Shown: positions 24,934-33,654, numbered from the stretch's first letter. The stretch is DNA of 64,000 nucleotides from Actinomyces sp. AC-20-1 (GCF_023369555.1 NZ_JACJVC010000008.1:49811-113810); one strand, 5' to 3'. Program-made: numbers and translations. The notes: a model not told the origin generated them from the letters alone.

Positions 24934-25620
24934 GTGACCTTCTACCGCCGCACCCCGCCCCACGGCCGCCCCACCGGCTACGCCGTCATCGACCTGGAGA
25001 CCACGGGCCTGTCCCCCGCCAGGGACGCGGTCCTGGAGATCGGGCTCGTCCTGGCGGACCCCGACGGCCGTCTCGAGCGCGGGTGGTCCACACTCGTGCA
25101 CCCCGCTCCCGGCCGGGCCGTCGAGGTGGGCCCGACACGCATCCACGGGCTCGTCGCCGCGGACCTCGACGGCGCCCCGTCGCTCGCGCAGGTCTCGGAC
25201 CTGCTCGTGAGCGAGCTCGCCGGCAGGGCGGTCGTGGCGCACAACGCGCGCTTCGACATCGGCTTCCTCACCGCAGCGCTGTCGCGCACCGGGCACCTGG
25301 TGGGACGGGCGCGCGTGCCCCGCGTGTGCACGATGGAGTGGGCCCGGCACTTCGTGCCCGTGCACTCGCGCCGGCTCACCTCCTGCTGCGAGGCCGCGGG
25401 CGTCGTCATCGGCCGCCACCACAGCGCGCTCGACGACGCCGAGGCGGCCGCGGGGCTGCTGGCCCACTACCTGCGCGTCGGCGCCGGGCGGGGCGAGACG
25501 GTGCCGTGGTCGCGCACGCTCGAGGAGGCGGCGGCCTTCGACGGGTGGTCCTGGGACCCGCAGGCGGCCCTGGCCCAGCGCTCCCGCCTCGTGCCCCGCG
25601 CCAGGGCACCCCGGGGCTGA
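24934..25620 (+). CDS. DnaQ-like 3'-5' exonuclease (DEDDh family)
   Basis: A 228-residue exonuclease with all three Exo motifs: AVIDLETTGLSP (DxE), VVAHNARFDIGFL, and HHSALDDAEAAAGLL (H...D, DEDDh type). The C-terminal 50 residues are unrelated tail. The GTG at 24934 gives VTFYRRTPPHGRP before motif I; the frame upstream only translates repeat A3. It resembles stand-alone Pol III epsilon-like exonucleases used in repair or RNA turnover. It is followed by hairpin C1. Confidence 0.9.
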   Translation: MTFYRRTPPHGRPTGYAVIDLETTGLSPARDAVLEIGLVLADPDGRLERGWSTLVHPAPGRAVEVGPTRIHGLVAADLDGAPSLAQVSDLLVSELAGRAVVAHNARFDIGFLTAALSRTGHLVGRARVPRVCTMEWARHFVPVHSRRLTSCCEAAGVVIGRHHSALDDAEAAAGLLAHYLRVGAGRGETVPWSRTLEEAAAFDGWSWDPQAALAQRSRLVPRARAPRG

Positions 25621-25639
25621 GCCCGCGCTCCTCCCCCTC

Positions 25640-25707
25640 GACCTCCTCGGTTTGCGCTCGAGCACCACCCCAAGTCCCAGGGATCTCGCGCGCAAACCGA
25701 GGAGGTG
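25640..25707. repeat. Type C 68-bp hairpin element, copy C1
   Basis: Arms ACCTCCTCGGTTTGCGCTCGAG (25641-25662) and its near complement (25685-25706, one mismatch). The 22-nt centre matches that of C2 in reverse-complement orientation (TCCCTGGG-TTGG). It lies between the convergent DnaQ-like gene and the 379-aa unknown gene, so it may also terminate both. Confidence 0.8.
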
Positions 25708-25774
25708 GGCGGGATGCAGGGGCGGGCGGCGGGCGGGCCGGAGACGACGGAGGGAGGGCGGGCTGCCCGCCGGG

Positions 25775-26914
25775 TCACAGGGCGACGAGGAACCCGTCCT
25801 CATCGACGACGACGCCGCCGGTCACCCGGGCCACGGCAGCCGCCAGGCGCTCGATGAGCGCGGCCGCTGCCGTGCGCCCGCGCCTGCCCTCATCCGAGAT
25901 CCGCAACGGGTCACGGTCCGACGGGTCCTGCGGCACCCACACGAGCGAGTAGACCGCGCCGCCGGTCCCCGCCCACGGCGTCCCCGACACCGCCAGCGGC
26001 AGCAGCTCCGCACCCCCCACGCGCAGCTCCACCACCCCCATGCCGCTCTGCGCGGGGTCCACCGGGCAGGTGAGGGCGTAGCCGTCGAGCACGGGCTCCA
26101 GGACACCGCCCTCGGCCACCGCCTGCTCGGCCTCGACCAGCATCTGCGCGTGACGCTCCTCAGCGGCCCTCCACGCCCGGTCAAGGGCCTCCGCCCCCAG
26201 GCGCTCGGTGAGGAGCTCGAGGTCCTGCGGGTCCATCGCCGCCAGCCCGGTGACCGTGTCCGGAACCGGCACCGCCAGCTGGGGGCGCGTGCCCGGGGCG
26301 AGGGGGGCCACCAGTGCCTCGGCAGCGTCCGGGGCCAGCCACACGGGGGCGTACACGTCCATGTTGACGGCCGCCGTCGGGTCCGGCTGCACGAGCACCG
26401 AGCGGCGTGCGAGCCCGCGCCCGTCCGCCTCGGCGTCGCCCTGCAGCAGCAGCGCCCCGGCCAGGCGCCGCGCGATGGAGCGCAGCCGCGTGAGCGCCAG
26501 CAGCTCGCTGCCCTCCGGCTGGGCCAGGGGGAAGGCGTCCGCCACGGGGTCGAGGCCCGCGAGCGCCTGCGGCAGCGGCCCGCCCCTCACCGCGGGCGTC
26601 TCCAGGACCATGATCGACGCCGCCCAGCCGGGCAGGCCCAGCAGCCGGCGCAGCTCGTCGTCGAGCAGCCAGGGCCCCTGCAGCTCCGCCCCCGCCATGA
26701 GCTGCAGGCGCGAGACACCCACCCATCCGGCGTGCTCGTCCAGGGACAGGGCCAGGGCCTCGACCTCCTCGACGGCGACGTCGTCGGCCAGGACGAGGGC
26801 GTGGCACACGTCCAGCCGCCCCACGGGCAGCGTCCCGACGGCGGAGAAGGTCGTGGTGTCGGTCGGCAGGGAGACCGAGAGGTCCCCCGACAGCCCGGCC
26901 AGAGGCTCGCTCAT
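25775..26914 (-). CDS. Conserved-looking protein of unknown function coupled to dcd
   Basis: A 379-residue soluble protein I do not recognise. It is acidic and Ala/Leu/Val-rich with no signal peptide, no membrane span and no obvious motif. It reads as two similar alpha/beta halves: a first with [17 protein letters not shown] and [13 protein letters not shown], and a second with [18 protein letters not shown] and [15 protein letters not shown]. Its ATG overlaps the dcd stop by 4 bp (ATGA), so it is translated from the dcd mRNA. A role in nucleotide metabolism is only a guess from position. Confidence 0.7.
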   Translation of the reverse strand: MSEPLAGLSGDLSVSLPTDTTTFSAVGTLPVGRLDVCHALVLADDVAVEEVEALALSLDEHAGWVGVSRLQLMAGAELQGPWLLDDELRRLLGLPGWAASIMVLETPAVRGGPLPQALAGLDPVADAFPLAQPEGSELLALTRLRSIARRLAGALLLQGDAEADGRGLARRSVLVQPDPTAAVNMDVYAPVWLAPDAAEALVAPLAPGTRPQLAVPVPDTVTGLAAMDPQDLELLTERLGAEALDRAWRAAEERHAQMLVEAEQAVAEGGVLEPVLDGYALTCPVDPAQSGMGVVELRVGGAELLPLAVSGTPWAGTGGAVYSLVWVPQDPSDRDPLRISDEGRRGRTAAAALIERLAAAVARVTGGVVVDEDGFLVAL

Positions 26915-27558
26915 GCCCACGGGCCGGCGTCGGGACCGGCGTCCGGGAAGGAGGTGACGCCCTCGGCCAGGGGGCCCGGGTCCTCGATGCGGATGCGGTG
27001 GAAGGACAGGTGCGAGCGCGAGGCGGTGGGGCCGCGCTGGCCCTGGTAGCGCGAGCCCGTGGCGCCGCGCCCGTAGGGGGCCTCGGCGGGGCTGGAGAGG
27101 CGGAAGAAGCACAGCTGGCCGACCTTCATCCCCGGCCACAGCTTGATCGGCATGGTGGCCGTGTTGCTCAGCTCGAGGGTGACGTGGCCGGTGAAGCCCG
27201 GGTCGATGAAGCCGGCGGTCGAGTGGGTGAGCAGGCCCAGGCGCCCGAGCGAGGACTTGCCCTCGAGGCGGGCGGCGACGTCGTCGGGCAGGGTGACGCG
27301 CTCGTAGGTGGCCCCCAGGACGAACTCGCCGGGGTGGAGGATGAAGGGCTCGTCGGGGCCGACATCGACCAGGTGCGTGAGCTCGCACTGCTCGACGGCC
27401 GGGTCGATGACCGGGTAGCGGTGGTTGTCGAAGAGGCGGAACCAGCGGTCGAGGCGCACGTCGATGGACGCCGGCTGGATCATCTGCGGGTCGTAGGGGT
27501 CCAGGGCCACGCGCCCGGACTCGAGCTCGGCGCGGATGTCACGGTCTGAGAGCAGCAC
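26911..27558 (-). CDS. dcd: dCTP deaminase (probably the dUMP-forming, bifunctional type)
   Basis: A 215-residue trimeric deaminase. It shows [39 protein letters not shown], and the active site [20 protein letters not shown] followed by GHVTLELSN and [22 protein letters not shown] matches the mycobacterial bifunctional dCTP deaminase/dUTPase rather than the RSSLARLGL of E. coli, so dUMP formation is likely. It starts with GTG, with a CACAAT hexamer 7 nt upstream. It is coupled by a 4-bp overlap to the unknown downstream gene. Confidence 0.95.
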   Translation of the reverse strand: MLLSDRDIRAELESGRVALDPYDPQMIQPASIDVRLDRWFRLFDNHRYPVIDPAVEQCELTHLVDVGPDEPFILHPGEFVLGATYERVTLPDDVAARLEGKSSLGRLGLLTHSTAGFIDPGFTGHVTLELSNTATMPIKLWPGMKVGQLCFFRLSSPAEAPYGRGATGSRYQGQRGPTASRSHLSFHRIRIEDPGPLAEGVTSFPDAGPDAGPWA

Positions 27559-27603
27559 GGGGGAGATTGTGCCAGGCGGGTCTGTGGGCTGCCCAGGTGC
27601 GTT

Positions 27604-27638
27604 CCGACGGCGGCGCCGGGGCGGGGTGCCGCCGTCGG
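27604..27638 (-). terminator. Terminator of the TM2-domain gene
   Basis: Perfect 11-bp stem CCGACGGCGGC/GCCGCCGTCGG with a 13-nt loop, beginning 5 bp after the stop codon. Confidence 0.8.
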
Positions 27639-27643
27639 CCTCC

Positions 27644-28111
27644 TCAGGGCTGGAGCGGGTAGCCGTTCGCGTCGACGCCCCACGGGTACTGGCCCGGCTG
27701 CGAGGAGAGGATGAGGATGCCCTCGATGACCGCCCAGATCCACGTGACCCAGGACAGGGTGCCGAAGGACAGGACGGACAGGAGCAGCTGGGCGACGCCG
27801 CGGCCGGTGCGCCCGAGGTAGAAGTTGTGGATGCCGAGGCCGCCCAGGAGGATGGCGAGCAGGCCGGCCGCCATCCTCGACCTCAGGGCGACGCCGGGCT
27901 GGGCGTAGACCCCCTGGTACGGGGCATCCGGCGCCTGGTACTGCTGGTAGGCCTGGCCCTGGTAGGGCGGGCGGGCCTGGCCCTGGTACCCCTGCCCGGC
28001 GTAGGGCTGGCCGGTGTGGGCCCAGCCGTCCGGAGCACCTCCGGGGTAGGGCTCGGCACCGGGGACCGGGCTGTACGGGTCCTGGCCGGAGGGGGTGGGG
28101 CTGCTCGTCAT
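27644..28111 (-). CDS. TM2-domain membrane protein
   Basis: A 155-residue small membrane protein. A proline/glutamine/tyrosine-rich cytoplasmic N-terminus with YQGQ-type repeats (residues 1-75) precedes a TM2 domain: [37 protein letters not shown], then a second helix [16 protein letters not shown]. The GxHxFYLG motif is diagnostic. The ATG at 28111 is preceded by GGGAGGACCC. Function in bacteria is unknown. It lies directly upstream of and divergent from tRNA-Gly. Confidence 0.88.
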   Translation of the reverse strand: MTSSPTPSGQDPYSPVPGAEPYPGGAPDGWAHTGQPYAGQGYQGQARPPYQGQAYQQYQAPDAPYQGVYAQPGVALRSRMAAGLLAILLGGLGIHNFYLGRTGRGVAQLLLSVLSFGTLSWVTWIWAVIEGILILSSQPGQYPWGVDANGYPLQP

Positions 28112-28189
28112 GGGTCCTCCCGGGTGGCGATTTCCCGCCCCTGGTTCGAGTGCTGTATGCTGCACCAGCACCTCACCAGTGGTGAGCGC

Positions 28190-28263
28190 GCGGGTGTAGT
28201 TCAATGGTAGAACTTCAGCTTCCCAAGCTGACAGCGCGGGTTCGATTCCCGTCACCCGCTCCA
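28190..28263 (+). tRNA. tRNA-Gly (anticodon CCC)
   Basis: The cloverleaf can be drawn by eye: acceptor GCGGGTG/CACCCGC with discriminator T and encoded CCA at 28261-28263, D stem GTTC/GAAC, anticodon stem TCAGC/GCTGA around loop TTCCCAA (anticodon CCC, reads GGG), and T arm CGGG-TTCGATT-CCCG. It is 74 nt with no intron. Confidence 0.95.
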
Positions 28264-28268
28264 AGGGT

Positions 28269-28283
28269 CGGCCCCCGGGGCCG
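28269..28283 (+). terminator. Hairpin after tRNA-Gly
   Basis: CGGCCCC-C-GGGGCCG inverted repeat starting 6 nt after the CCA end, followed by CCTTCGTC. Confidence 0.55.
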
Positions 28284-28337
28284 GCCTTCGTCGTCCCCGG
28301 CACCCCTGGGGGGGCGGCGGTCCTTGGATCCCGCCGC

Positions 28338-29027
28338 TCAGAAGAGCGTGCCCGCGCCGGCGCGCCACACGGCCCAGGTCGCGCCGGCGTCGGCGAGAGC
28401 CCAGGTGGCGAGCCAGAACCAGGCGGGCAGGTGCGTGAGGGCGGCGAGCGTGCCGGGGTCCTGCGTGCGATCACGCGACCGGGCGACGGCGGCGAGGCCG
28501 TCCCAGGCCATGAGCAGCAGCACGAGCCCCACGCCGGCGACGAGCCCGGCCCGCAGCGGCACACCCGCCGCGTCGCCGAACCAGAAGGTCAGGGCGCTGA
28601 GCACGGCCGCGAGCAGCACGAGGCCGCCGGTGCGCCAGGACCGGGCCATGACGAGCAGCAGGAGCAGCACCACGGTGCCGGCTGCGGTGACGGCCCCGGC
28701 CCAGCCGTGCAGGGCGGCGCTGACGAGCCCCGCCCCGAGGACGGCTGGCGCGGGGTAGCCCGCCCAGGTGGTCAGGACCCTGCCGAGGCCGCGCTCGGGA
28801 CCGCTGGTGACGGCGGCGCCGGACAGGTCCTTGCCGATGGTGAAGCCGTGGAAGCGTCGGCCGACGAGGAGCCCGACGGCGGCGTGGCCGGCCTCGTGCA
28901 CGAGGGTGCCCAGGGCGCGGGCCCAGCGCCGGGCGGGTGGGAGGAGGACGACGGCGGCCACGAGCACGAGCGCGGGCCACAGGGCGCCGACGGGCGACTG
29001 GGCCAGGAGGGCGTCAGTCGTGCTCAC
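28338..29027 (-). CDS. M50B-like membrane zinc metalloprotease
   Basis: A 229-residue polytopic membrane protein with a zinc motif in a helix, LGTLVHEAGHAAVGLLVGRRFHG (HEAGH at 44-48), followed by GKDLSGAAVTS and several hydrophobic helices, as in the peptidase M50B-like family. The GTG at 29027 is favoured because a CACACT hexamer ends 7 nt upstream; the longer GTG at 29057 would begin inside repeat A4. The usual second metal-binding motif (NPxG/DG) is not clear, so activity is uncertain. It is divergent from the Nudix gene across A4. Confidence 0.75.
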   Translation of the reverse strand: MSTTDALLAQSPVGALWPALVLVAAVVLLPPARRWARALGTLVHEAGHAAVGLLVGRRFHGFTIGKDLSGAAVTSGPERGLGRVLTTWAGYPAPAVLGAGLVSAALHGWAGAVTAAGTVVLLLLLVMARSWRTGGLVLLAAVLSALTFWFGDAAGVPLRAGLVAGVGLVLLLMAWDGLAAVARSRDRTQDPGTLAALTHLPAWFWLATWALADAGATWAVWRAGAGTLF

Positions 29028-29051
29028 GGTGGGCAGTGTGCCAGCCGCGGC

Positions 29052-29171
29052 TGTCACAACTCAGGCCATTGCCCCTCAGCGGCCTGTGAGACGGAGCGGG
29101 CACCCGCGCGGTTCCAAGGCTCCGTCCACCGCGGGCGGGGTGGGGGCGGGGCAATGGCCTGGATCGTGACA
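29052..29171. repeat. Type A 120-bp inverted-repeat element, copy A4
   Basis: Left arm TGTCACAACTCAGGCCATTG, right arm perfect (29152-29171); inner boxes are degenerate (CGGCC and CCACC at offset 29-33). It sits between divergent M50B-like and Nudix genes; 13 bp separate it from the Nudix -10 box. Confidence 0.8.
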
Positions 29172-29184
29172 CGGATCCACCCGC

Positions 29185-29190
29185 TAAGGT
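29185..29190 (+). promoter_or_regulatory. Probable -10 box of the Nudix gene (leaderless)
   Basis: TAAGGT with 6 nt to the ATG at 29197; 13 bp from repeat A4. Confidence 0.45.
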
Positions 29191-29196
29191 CCCTCC

Positions 29197-29679
29197 ATGC
29201 CCTTGCCCTACCCGCGTCTCGTGGTCGCCGCCGCCGTCCTCGACTCCCTCGAGCACCCGACGGCGATGCTGTGCACTGCACGCTCCTACCCGGCGGAGCA
29301 CGCCGGGCAGCACGAGCTGCCGGGCGGGAAGGTCGACCCTGGTGAGACGCCCGAGGAGGCCCTGGTGCGCGAGCTCGACGAGGAGCTCTCCCTCGCCGTC
29401 CGCCCGGGTACGGAGCTGGTGCCCCCGGAGCACCTGGCGGTCGGCGCGCCGGCGCCGGACCCGCTCTTCCCCCGCGACGACGCCCCGGCCTGGCCGGCGA
29501 TGCACGGCTACCGCATGCGCGTGTGGCTCGCCGAGCCGGCGGACCCGCGGCGCGGACCCCGGCGGGGCAGCGCGCACGAGTCCGTGCGCTGGGTGGCCCT
29601 CGATGAGGTGGAGGCGCTGGACTGGCTGCCGGCGGACCTGCCGATCCTCGCGCGCCTGCGGGCCCAGCTCCCGCGCTGA
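29197..29679 (+). CDS. Nudix hydrolase (MutT-like)
   Basis: A 160-residue pyrophosphohydrolase. The Nudix box is intact: GGKVDPGETPEEALVRELDEEL (Gx5Ex7REUxEE pattern) at about 39-60, preceded by the substrate strand LLCTAR-like MLCTARSYPAEH. The N-terminal YPRLVVAAAVLDS is MutT-like. It may clean oxidised dGTP or another nucleotide; the sequence does not decide. It stands as a single gene closed by hairpin C2. Confidence 0.92.
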   Translation: MPLPYPRLVVAAAVLDSLEHPTAMLCTARSYPAEHAGQHELPGGKVDPGETPEEALVRELDEELSLAVRPGTELVPPEHLAVGAPAPDPLFPRDDAPAWPAMHGYRMRVWLAEPADPRRGPRRGSAHESVRWVALDEVEALDWLPADLPILARLRAQLPR

Positions 29680-29690
29680 GGCCCGCCCCC

Positions 29691-29758
29691 GACCTCCTCG
29701 GTTTGCGCTCGAGCTCCCTGGGGTTTTGGCGTACGTTCGAGCGCAAACCGAGGAGGTC
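29691..29758. repeat. Type C 68-bp hairpin element, copy C2
   Basis: Perfect 22-bp arms (29691-29712 and 29737-29758; core ACCTCCTCGGTTTGCG) around a 24-nt centre. Homologous along its full 68 bp to C1 but in the opposite orientation. It lies between two plus-strand genes, 11 bp after the Nudix stop. Confidence 0.85.
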
Positions 29759-29848
29759 GAGGGAAAGGTGGGGGCACGCTGTGAGGCCCGCCGCAGCGGC
29801 TCCGGGGCCTGGGTGCTGACGGACTTCTCATTGACGTCACCTTCCAGG

Positions 29849-29862
29849 TAAGGTCAGCCTTA
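29849..29862. promoter_or_regulatory. Palindrome at the TetR start codon, possible autoregulatory or iron box
   Basis: TAAGG-TCAG-CCTTA overlaps the first base of the ATG. A TTGACG -35-like hexamer lies at 29831-29836. The wider stretch AGGTAAGGTCAGCCTTA matches the DtxR/IdeR consensus at about 12 of 17 positions, so either a TetR autoregulatory site or an iron box is possible. Confidence 0.45.
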
Positions 29863-30542
29863 TGCCAAAGATTATGGGGAGCTCGCTTGCCGAGCACCGA
29901 GAACGCACCCGAAACGCCCTCTTCGACGCGCTCTCGGAGCTCATGGCCCAACGGTCCTTCGACAAGATCACCCTGTCCGACGTCGCCGCCCACGCCGGGG
30001 TCGGCCGCACCGCGGTGTACAACCACTTCGCGGACAAGGAGGACCTGCTCCTGGCCTTCATGGAGCACGAGACCGCCCGCTACGCCGAGCAGCTCTCCCG
30101 CGCCCTCACCGGAGTCGAGGACCCCATCGACCGCCTGCGCATCTACGTGCGCCAGCAGGCCATCGTCAAGCGCAGCTACCACTTCCCGACGACGGGCCCC
30201 CTGTCCTCCGCCGTGTCCCGCGGCACCGCCGGGCGCCTGCGCGCCCACGCCGGCCTCATGGCGCAGATGCTCGCGCAGATCCTCACCGACGCCATGGACT
30301 CCGGCGTCATCCCGCGCCAGGACCCGGCCCAGGTCATCCCGCTCGTGCACGCCTGCGTCATGGGCGGGCGCCCGACGCCGACGAACCCGGAGCAGCGCGC
30401 TGCCTACCTCGCGGCGCTCGACTCCTTCGTGCTGCGCGCCGTGGGCGCCCCCGTGCCGCGCCACGAGGTCCCCGTGCTCGTGCGCTCCTCGGCGACCGAG
30501 CCGGAGACGCCCGCGAAGCCTCCGGTCGCCGCCGCCGGCTGA
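29862..30542 (+). CDS. TetR-family transcriptional regulator
   Basis: A 226-residue regulator. The DNA-binding domain reads RTRNALFDALSELMAQRSFDKITLSDVAAHAGVGRTAVYNHFADKEDLL, a canonical TetR helix-turn-helix at about 15-62. The C-terminal ligand domain is helical and variable, ending in a disordered Pro/Ala tail. The first ATG overlaps a palindrome; an ATG at codon 5 is an alternative start. No obvious target gene is adjacent on the same strand, and the downstream operon is convergent. Confidence 0.9.
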   Translation: MPKIMGSSLAEHRERTRNALFDALSELMAQRSFDKITLSDVAAHAGVGRTAVYNHFADKEDLLLAFMEHETARYAEQLSRALTGVEDPIDRLRIYVRQQAIVKRSYHFPTTGPLSSAVSRGTAGRLRAHAGLMAQMLAQILTDAMDSGVIPRQDPAQVIPLVHACVMGGRPTPTNPEQRAAYLAALDSFVLRAVGAPVPRHEVPVLVRSSATEPETPAKPPVAAAG

Positions 30543-30605
30543 GCCATCCGGCACCGGCGTCATCCGGCAGCCGGCCGGGCGTCCCCGTGGCAGCCGGCGC
30601 CACCG

Positions 30606-31508
30606 CTACCAGCGGCGCCGGCTGTCCGGTCCGGGGCCCGCGGACTGGGTCGGGTTGGCCTCGCCGTTGCGCTCCTCGAGCTCGCGCTGCTGCTCGCTCA
30701 CCGGGGGCGAGGGGCTCGGCGTCGCCTCCTCGCTCGGCTCCGCACCCGGCTCCCCGCTCGGCTCCGCACTGGGGGCACCGCCCGACGGGCTCGGGGAGGG
30801 CTCGCCGCTCGGCTGCGGCGAGGGCGCCTCACTGGGACTCTCACTGGGGTCCTCACTGGGCTCCCCGCTGGGCTCCAACGGCGGGTCCACCTCGCACTCG
30901 CCCGCGGCATCCGTCATGGCCGCGCGCTCCTCCTCGGCAACGGCAGCGTCCCCCGCCGCCAGCGCCTCGGCCCAGCGGGCGGTGCGCAGGGCGTAGAGGT
31001 TGGTGCGCACGAGGCACTCGGGGGCCCGCGGGTCGCGCACGCGCACGCTCGTGCCGTCCGCGTGGGCGACCTCGACCCAGTCGGCGGGCGGCGCCTCCTC
31101 CAGGGCCTGCTCGAGCGCGGTCTGCGCCGGGTCCAGGTCCCCGGCGAGCAGGTGGGCGGTGCCGAGGTTGTAGTGGACGCGCCACTGCTCGAGCCACGGG
31201 TCCGCGCCGGCCACGGCCCCGTAGCGGCTGACGGCCGTGGCGTAGTCGCCCGAGCCGACGGCGCTGTGGCCGAGCATCGTCATGACGCTGAGCCAGCCCA
31301 TCCAGGTCGCGGCCGCGAGGGCGAGGACGGCGGGCACGGCCCCGTAGCCCAGGAGCCGACGGCGACGGCGCAGGCGGCGCCCACGGGCGCCCGGGTCCTC
31401 CCCCGCCTCCTGTGGGGCGACGACCTGCGCGTAGGCGGTCTGCTCGTCCTCGCTCACGCCACCGGGGGCGAAGCGGGTGTCCTCCCCGGGCAGGGCGGGT
31501 GTGCTCAT
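30606..31508 (-). CDS. TPR-like membrane protein (BatC-like), last gene of MoxR/VWA operon
   Basis: A 300-residue protein: an acidic N-terminus, an RRLRRRRRLLGYG basic stretch and one or two hydrophobic segments (about 50-80), then a TPR-like region (YATAVSRYGAVAGADPWLEQWRVHYNLGTAHLLAGDLDPAQTALEQALEEAP). A low-complexity tail of PSGEPS/PSEDPS repeats (about 212-275) follows. In Bat operons a TPR protein (BatC) follows the two VWA proteins, and the order is the same here. It overlaps the preceding VWA gene by 4 bp. Confidence 0.72.
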   Translation of the reverse strand: MSTPALPGEDTRFAPGGVSEDEQTAYAQVVAPQEAGEDPGARGRRLRRRRRLLGYGAVPAVLALAAATWMGWLSVMTMLGHSAVGSGDYATAVSRYGAVAGADPWLEQWRVHYNLGTAHLLAGDLDPAQTALEQALEEAPPADWVEVAHADGTSVRVRDPRAPECLVRTNLYALRTARWAEALAAGDAAVAEEERAAMTDAAGECEVDPPLEPSGEPSEDPSESPSEAPSPQPSGEPSPSPSGGAPSAEPSGEPGAEPSEEATPSPSPPVSEQQRELEERNGEANPTQSAGPGPDSRRRW

Positions 31509-32572
31509 CGGGCCCCCTCCGTCGGTCGGGTGAGGCGGCGCAGGCCGCGCTCGGTGGCGGCCAGGTGCACGAGCTCCCAGGTGAGCAGGACGCTGGCGAT
31601 CAGGCCGAGGGGCCAGGTGAGGTAGCGCTGGACGCCGTGCCGCTCGCGCCCGTCCGTCAGGGCGGTGGTGACGGCGACGTCGATGTCGGTGAACTCGCTC
31701 GTGGAGCCGTCGTCGGTGCCGTCGCGCTGGAGGTAGGGGACGCCCAGACCCTCGGCGACGGCGGCGAGGGCGGCCGTGTCCGGCACGGAGACGCCGGGCT
31801 GCCCGGTGGCGGGGTCCTCGATGTAGCCGCCGTCGGTGCCCGAGCCGTCGAAGGCGCGCATGGGGCCGCCGGCCTCGGTGCCGTAGCCGAGGACGGCGCC
31901 GGCGTCGACGAGGGCGCCGAGCTCGCGCCAGCTCGCCTGGGCGGCCTCGACCACGTCGACCCCGGCGCCCTCGTCGGTGGCCTCGCCGTCGCTGAGGACG
32001 TAGAGGGCGCGGGCGTCCTCGGGGTCGCGCTCGGCGGCTGCGGCCAGGGTGGAGGCGAGCAGCGGCAGGGCCCGCTCGAGGGAGGAGCCGGTGGAGCGGT
32101 CGGTGACCTCCTGCTGGAGGGAGTCGATCCAGGAGCGGACGGCCTGGACGTCGCTGGTGAGCGGCAGCTCGCGGGCGGCGGCGGAGTCCAGGGCGATGAT
32201 GCTGAAGCGGGCCCCGGGGTGGGCGTCGACGACGGCGCGCAGGTCCTCCTTGACGCCGTCGAGCCGGGTCCCGCCACCTGCGCCGGGGCCGCCGGCCCAG
32301 TCCTCGGCGGCCATGGAGCCGGTGCGGTCCACCAGGAGGTAGACCTCGAGGCTGGACACGGCCTGGCTCTCACGGGCGGGCAGGCCGGGGCCGGCCAGGA
32401 GGGTGAGGGTGACGACGGCGAGCAGCACGCGCCGCACCCACCCCGCCCTGGTGCCGGGGTCGGTCTCGGGGCCCAGTGCCGGGCGGGCGGCGAGGGCGAG
32501 CAGGGCGGCCATGAGCAGGGCGGCGCCGACGACGGTCCACCAGCCTCCGGGCAGGACGGGAACGAGTCTCAT
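31505..32572 (-). CDS. VWA-domain membrane protein (BatB-like)
   Basis: A 355-residue protein with two N-terminal helices, a von Willebrand A domain and a C-terminal helix. The MIDAS motif is DRTGSMA (DxSxS in relaxed form, Thr in place of the first Ser), with the later acidic loop LYVLSDGEATDEG. It is coupled to both neighbours by 4-bp ATGA overlaps. Bat-type VWA proteins have been linked to aerotolerance and envelope stress; the role here is inferred only from gene order. Confidence 0.85.
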   Translation of the reverse strand: MRLVPVLPGGWWTVVGAALLMAALLALAARPALGPETDPGTRAGWVRRVLLAVVTLTLLAGPGLPARESQAVSSLEVYLLVDRTGSMAAEDWAGGPGAGGGTRLDGVKEDLRAVVDAHPGARFSIIALDSAAARELPLTSDVQAVRSWIDSLQQEVTDRSTGSSLERALPLLASTLAAAAERDPEDARALYVLSDGEATDEGAGVDVVEAAQASWRELGALVDAGAVLGYGTEAGGPMRAFDGSGTDGGYIEDPATGQPGVSVPDTAALAAVAEGLGVPYLQRDGTDDGSTSEFTDIDVAVTTALTDGRERHGVQRYLTWPLGLIASVLLTWELVHLAATERGLRRLTRPTEGAR

Positions 32573-33654
32573 GCGCGCCTCCAGGCGGCCAGGGCGAGCA
32601 GGGCCAGGACGCAGCCCAGCAGCCAGGCGGCGGGCAGGGCTGGCTCGTCGCTCACGAGGGTGACGACGTCGCCCTCGACCTCCTCGACCTGGTCCTGCTC
32701 GAGCTCGCGCACGATGCCGGCGGCGGCACCGGCGTCGTCGGACTCGTAGAAGAGGCCGCCGTGCCCGGTGGTGACGGACTCGAGCTCGGCGCGGGCCTGC
32801 TCGAGGTCGGCCTGGGTGAGGGAGGGGTCGAGGAGGTCGGGGTCGGCGCCGTAGATGGAGATGAGGCGCACGCCCCGCTCGGGGGCGAGGTCCGCGGCCT
32901 CGGCGAGGCTGTAGATCTGCAGGTGGTAGGGGTCCTGCACCTGGTTGTCGCTGGCGAGGATGACGGTGCGGGAGCGGTCCTCGACCTGACGGTCGAAGGC
33001 GAGGGCGCAGGAGGCCAGGCCGTCGCCGATGAGGGAGGAGGCCTCGACGTCGCCGAAGGTGCCGATGAAGGCCTCGTAGTAGTCATAGAGGGCGTTGCTG
33101 CCGTAGACGGGGACGAAGTCGAGGACCTCGGCGACCTCGCGCAGCTCGCGCCGCAGGAGGTCGTAGTCGTCGGTGAGGGGCACCATCGTCTGGGCGGTGG
33201 TGTTCCAGGCGACGAGGGCGACGCGCTCGCCGTCGAAGGAGTCGAGGAGCTCGGAGAAGGTCTGAAGGATATGGGCGTCGGTGGTGAGCATGGACGTGGA
33301 GGTGTCCAGGCACAGGACGATGTCGCGCGTGGACAGGGTGTCGGAGCGCTCGGTGACGGCGACGGGGCGGCCGGCGAGCGTGGCGGAGGCGGCGAGGGCT
33401 CCGACGGCGATGAGGGCGAGGGCGGCGAGCAGCAGGCGGCGGTGGGTGACGCGGCGGCGCACGTGAGGGCTGGTGAGCAGGGCGGCGGCGTTGCCCAGCC
33501 GCACGGGGGCCCGGCGGGCGGGGGTGCTGCGGCGGGGACGCAGGCGGTCCAGGGCGGCGCGCAGGTGTCCGTTGCGGCCCGGCAGGCGGCCGGTGGCGGC
33601 CAGGACGACGAGCACGGCGGCCAGGACCGCGAGGGCCGCGGTGAGCCAGGGCAT
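32569..33654 (-). CDS. VWA-domain membrane protein (BatA-like)
   Basis: A 361-residue protein with N-terminal helix (MPWLTAALAVLAAVLVVLA), a second helix near 75-95, a VWA domain and a C-terminal helix followed by WRRA. The MIDAS motif DTSTSM (perfect DxSTS type) is at about 117-122, and ILASDNQVQDP is the third metal loop. The ATG at 33654 overlaps the upstream stop (TGATG). The longer open frame is a shadow of the two upstream genes. Confidence 0.87.
   Translation of the reverse strand: MPWLTAALAVLAAVLVVLAATGRLPGRNGHLRAALDRLRPRRSTPARRAPVRLGNAAALLTSPHVRRRVTHRRLLLAALALIAVGALAASATLAGRPVAVTERSDTLSTRDIVLCLDTSTSMLTTDAHILQTFSELLDSFDGERVALVAWNTTAQTMVPLTDDYDLLRRELREVAEVLDFVPVYGSNALYDYYEAFIGTFGDVEASSLIGDGLASCALAFDRQVEDRSRTVILASDNQVQDPYHLQIYSLAEAADLAPERGVRLISIYGADPDLLDPSLTQADLEQARAELESVTTGHGGLFYESDDAGAAAGIVRELEQDQVEEVEGDVVTLVSDEPALPAAWLLGCVLALLALAAWRRA

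Noticed and set aside
25640..25707. Simple rho-independent terminator
   Set aside because: There is no U-tract, the arms and asymmetric centre are shared with a second locus in opposite orientation, and C2 lies between co-directional genes.
27644..28564. 306-codon version of the TM2 protein gene
   Set aside because: It would read across tRNA-Gly on the opposite strand; the ATG at 28111 has a good ribosome site.
28204..28758. 184-codon plus-strand gene starting within tRNA-Gly
   Set aside because: It begins inside the tRNA and is antisense to the M50B-like gene; the ATG is part of the tRNA D-loop.
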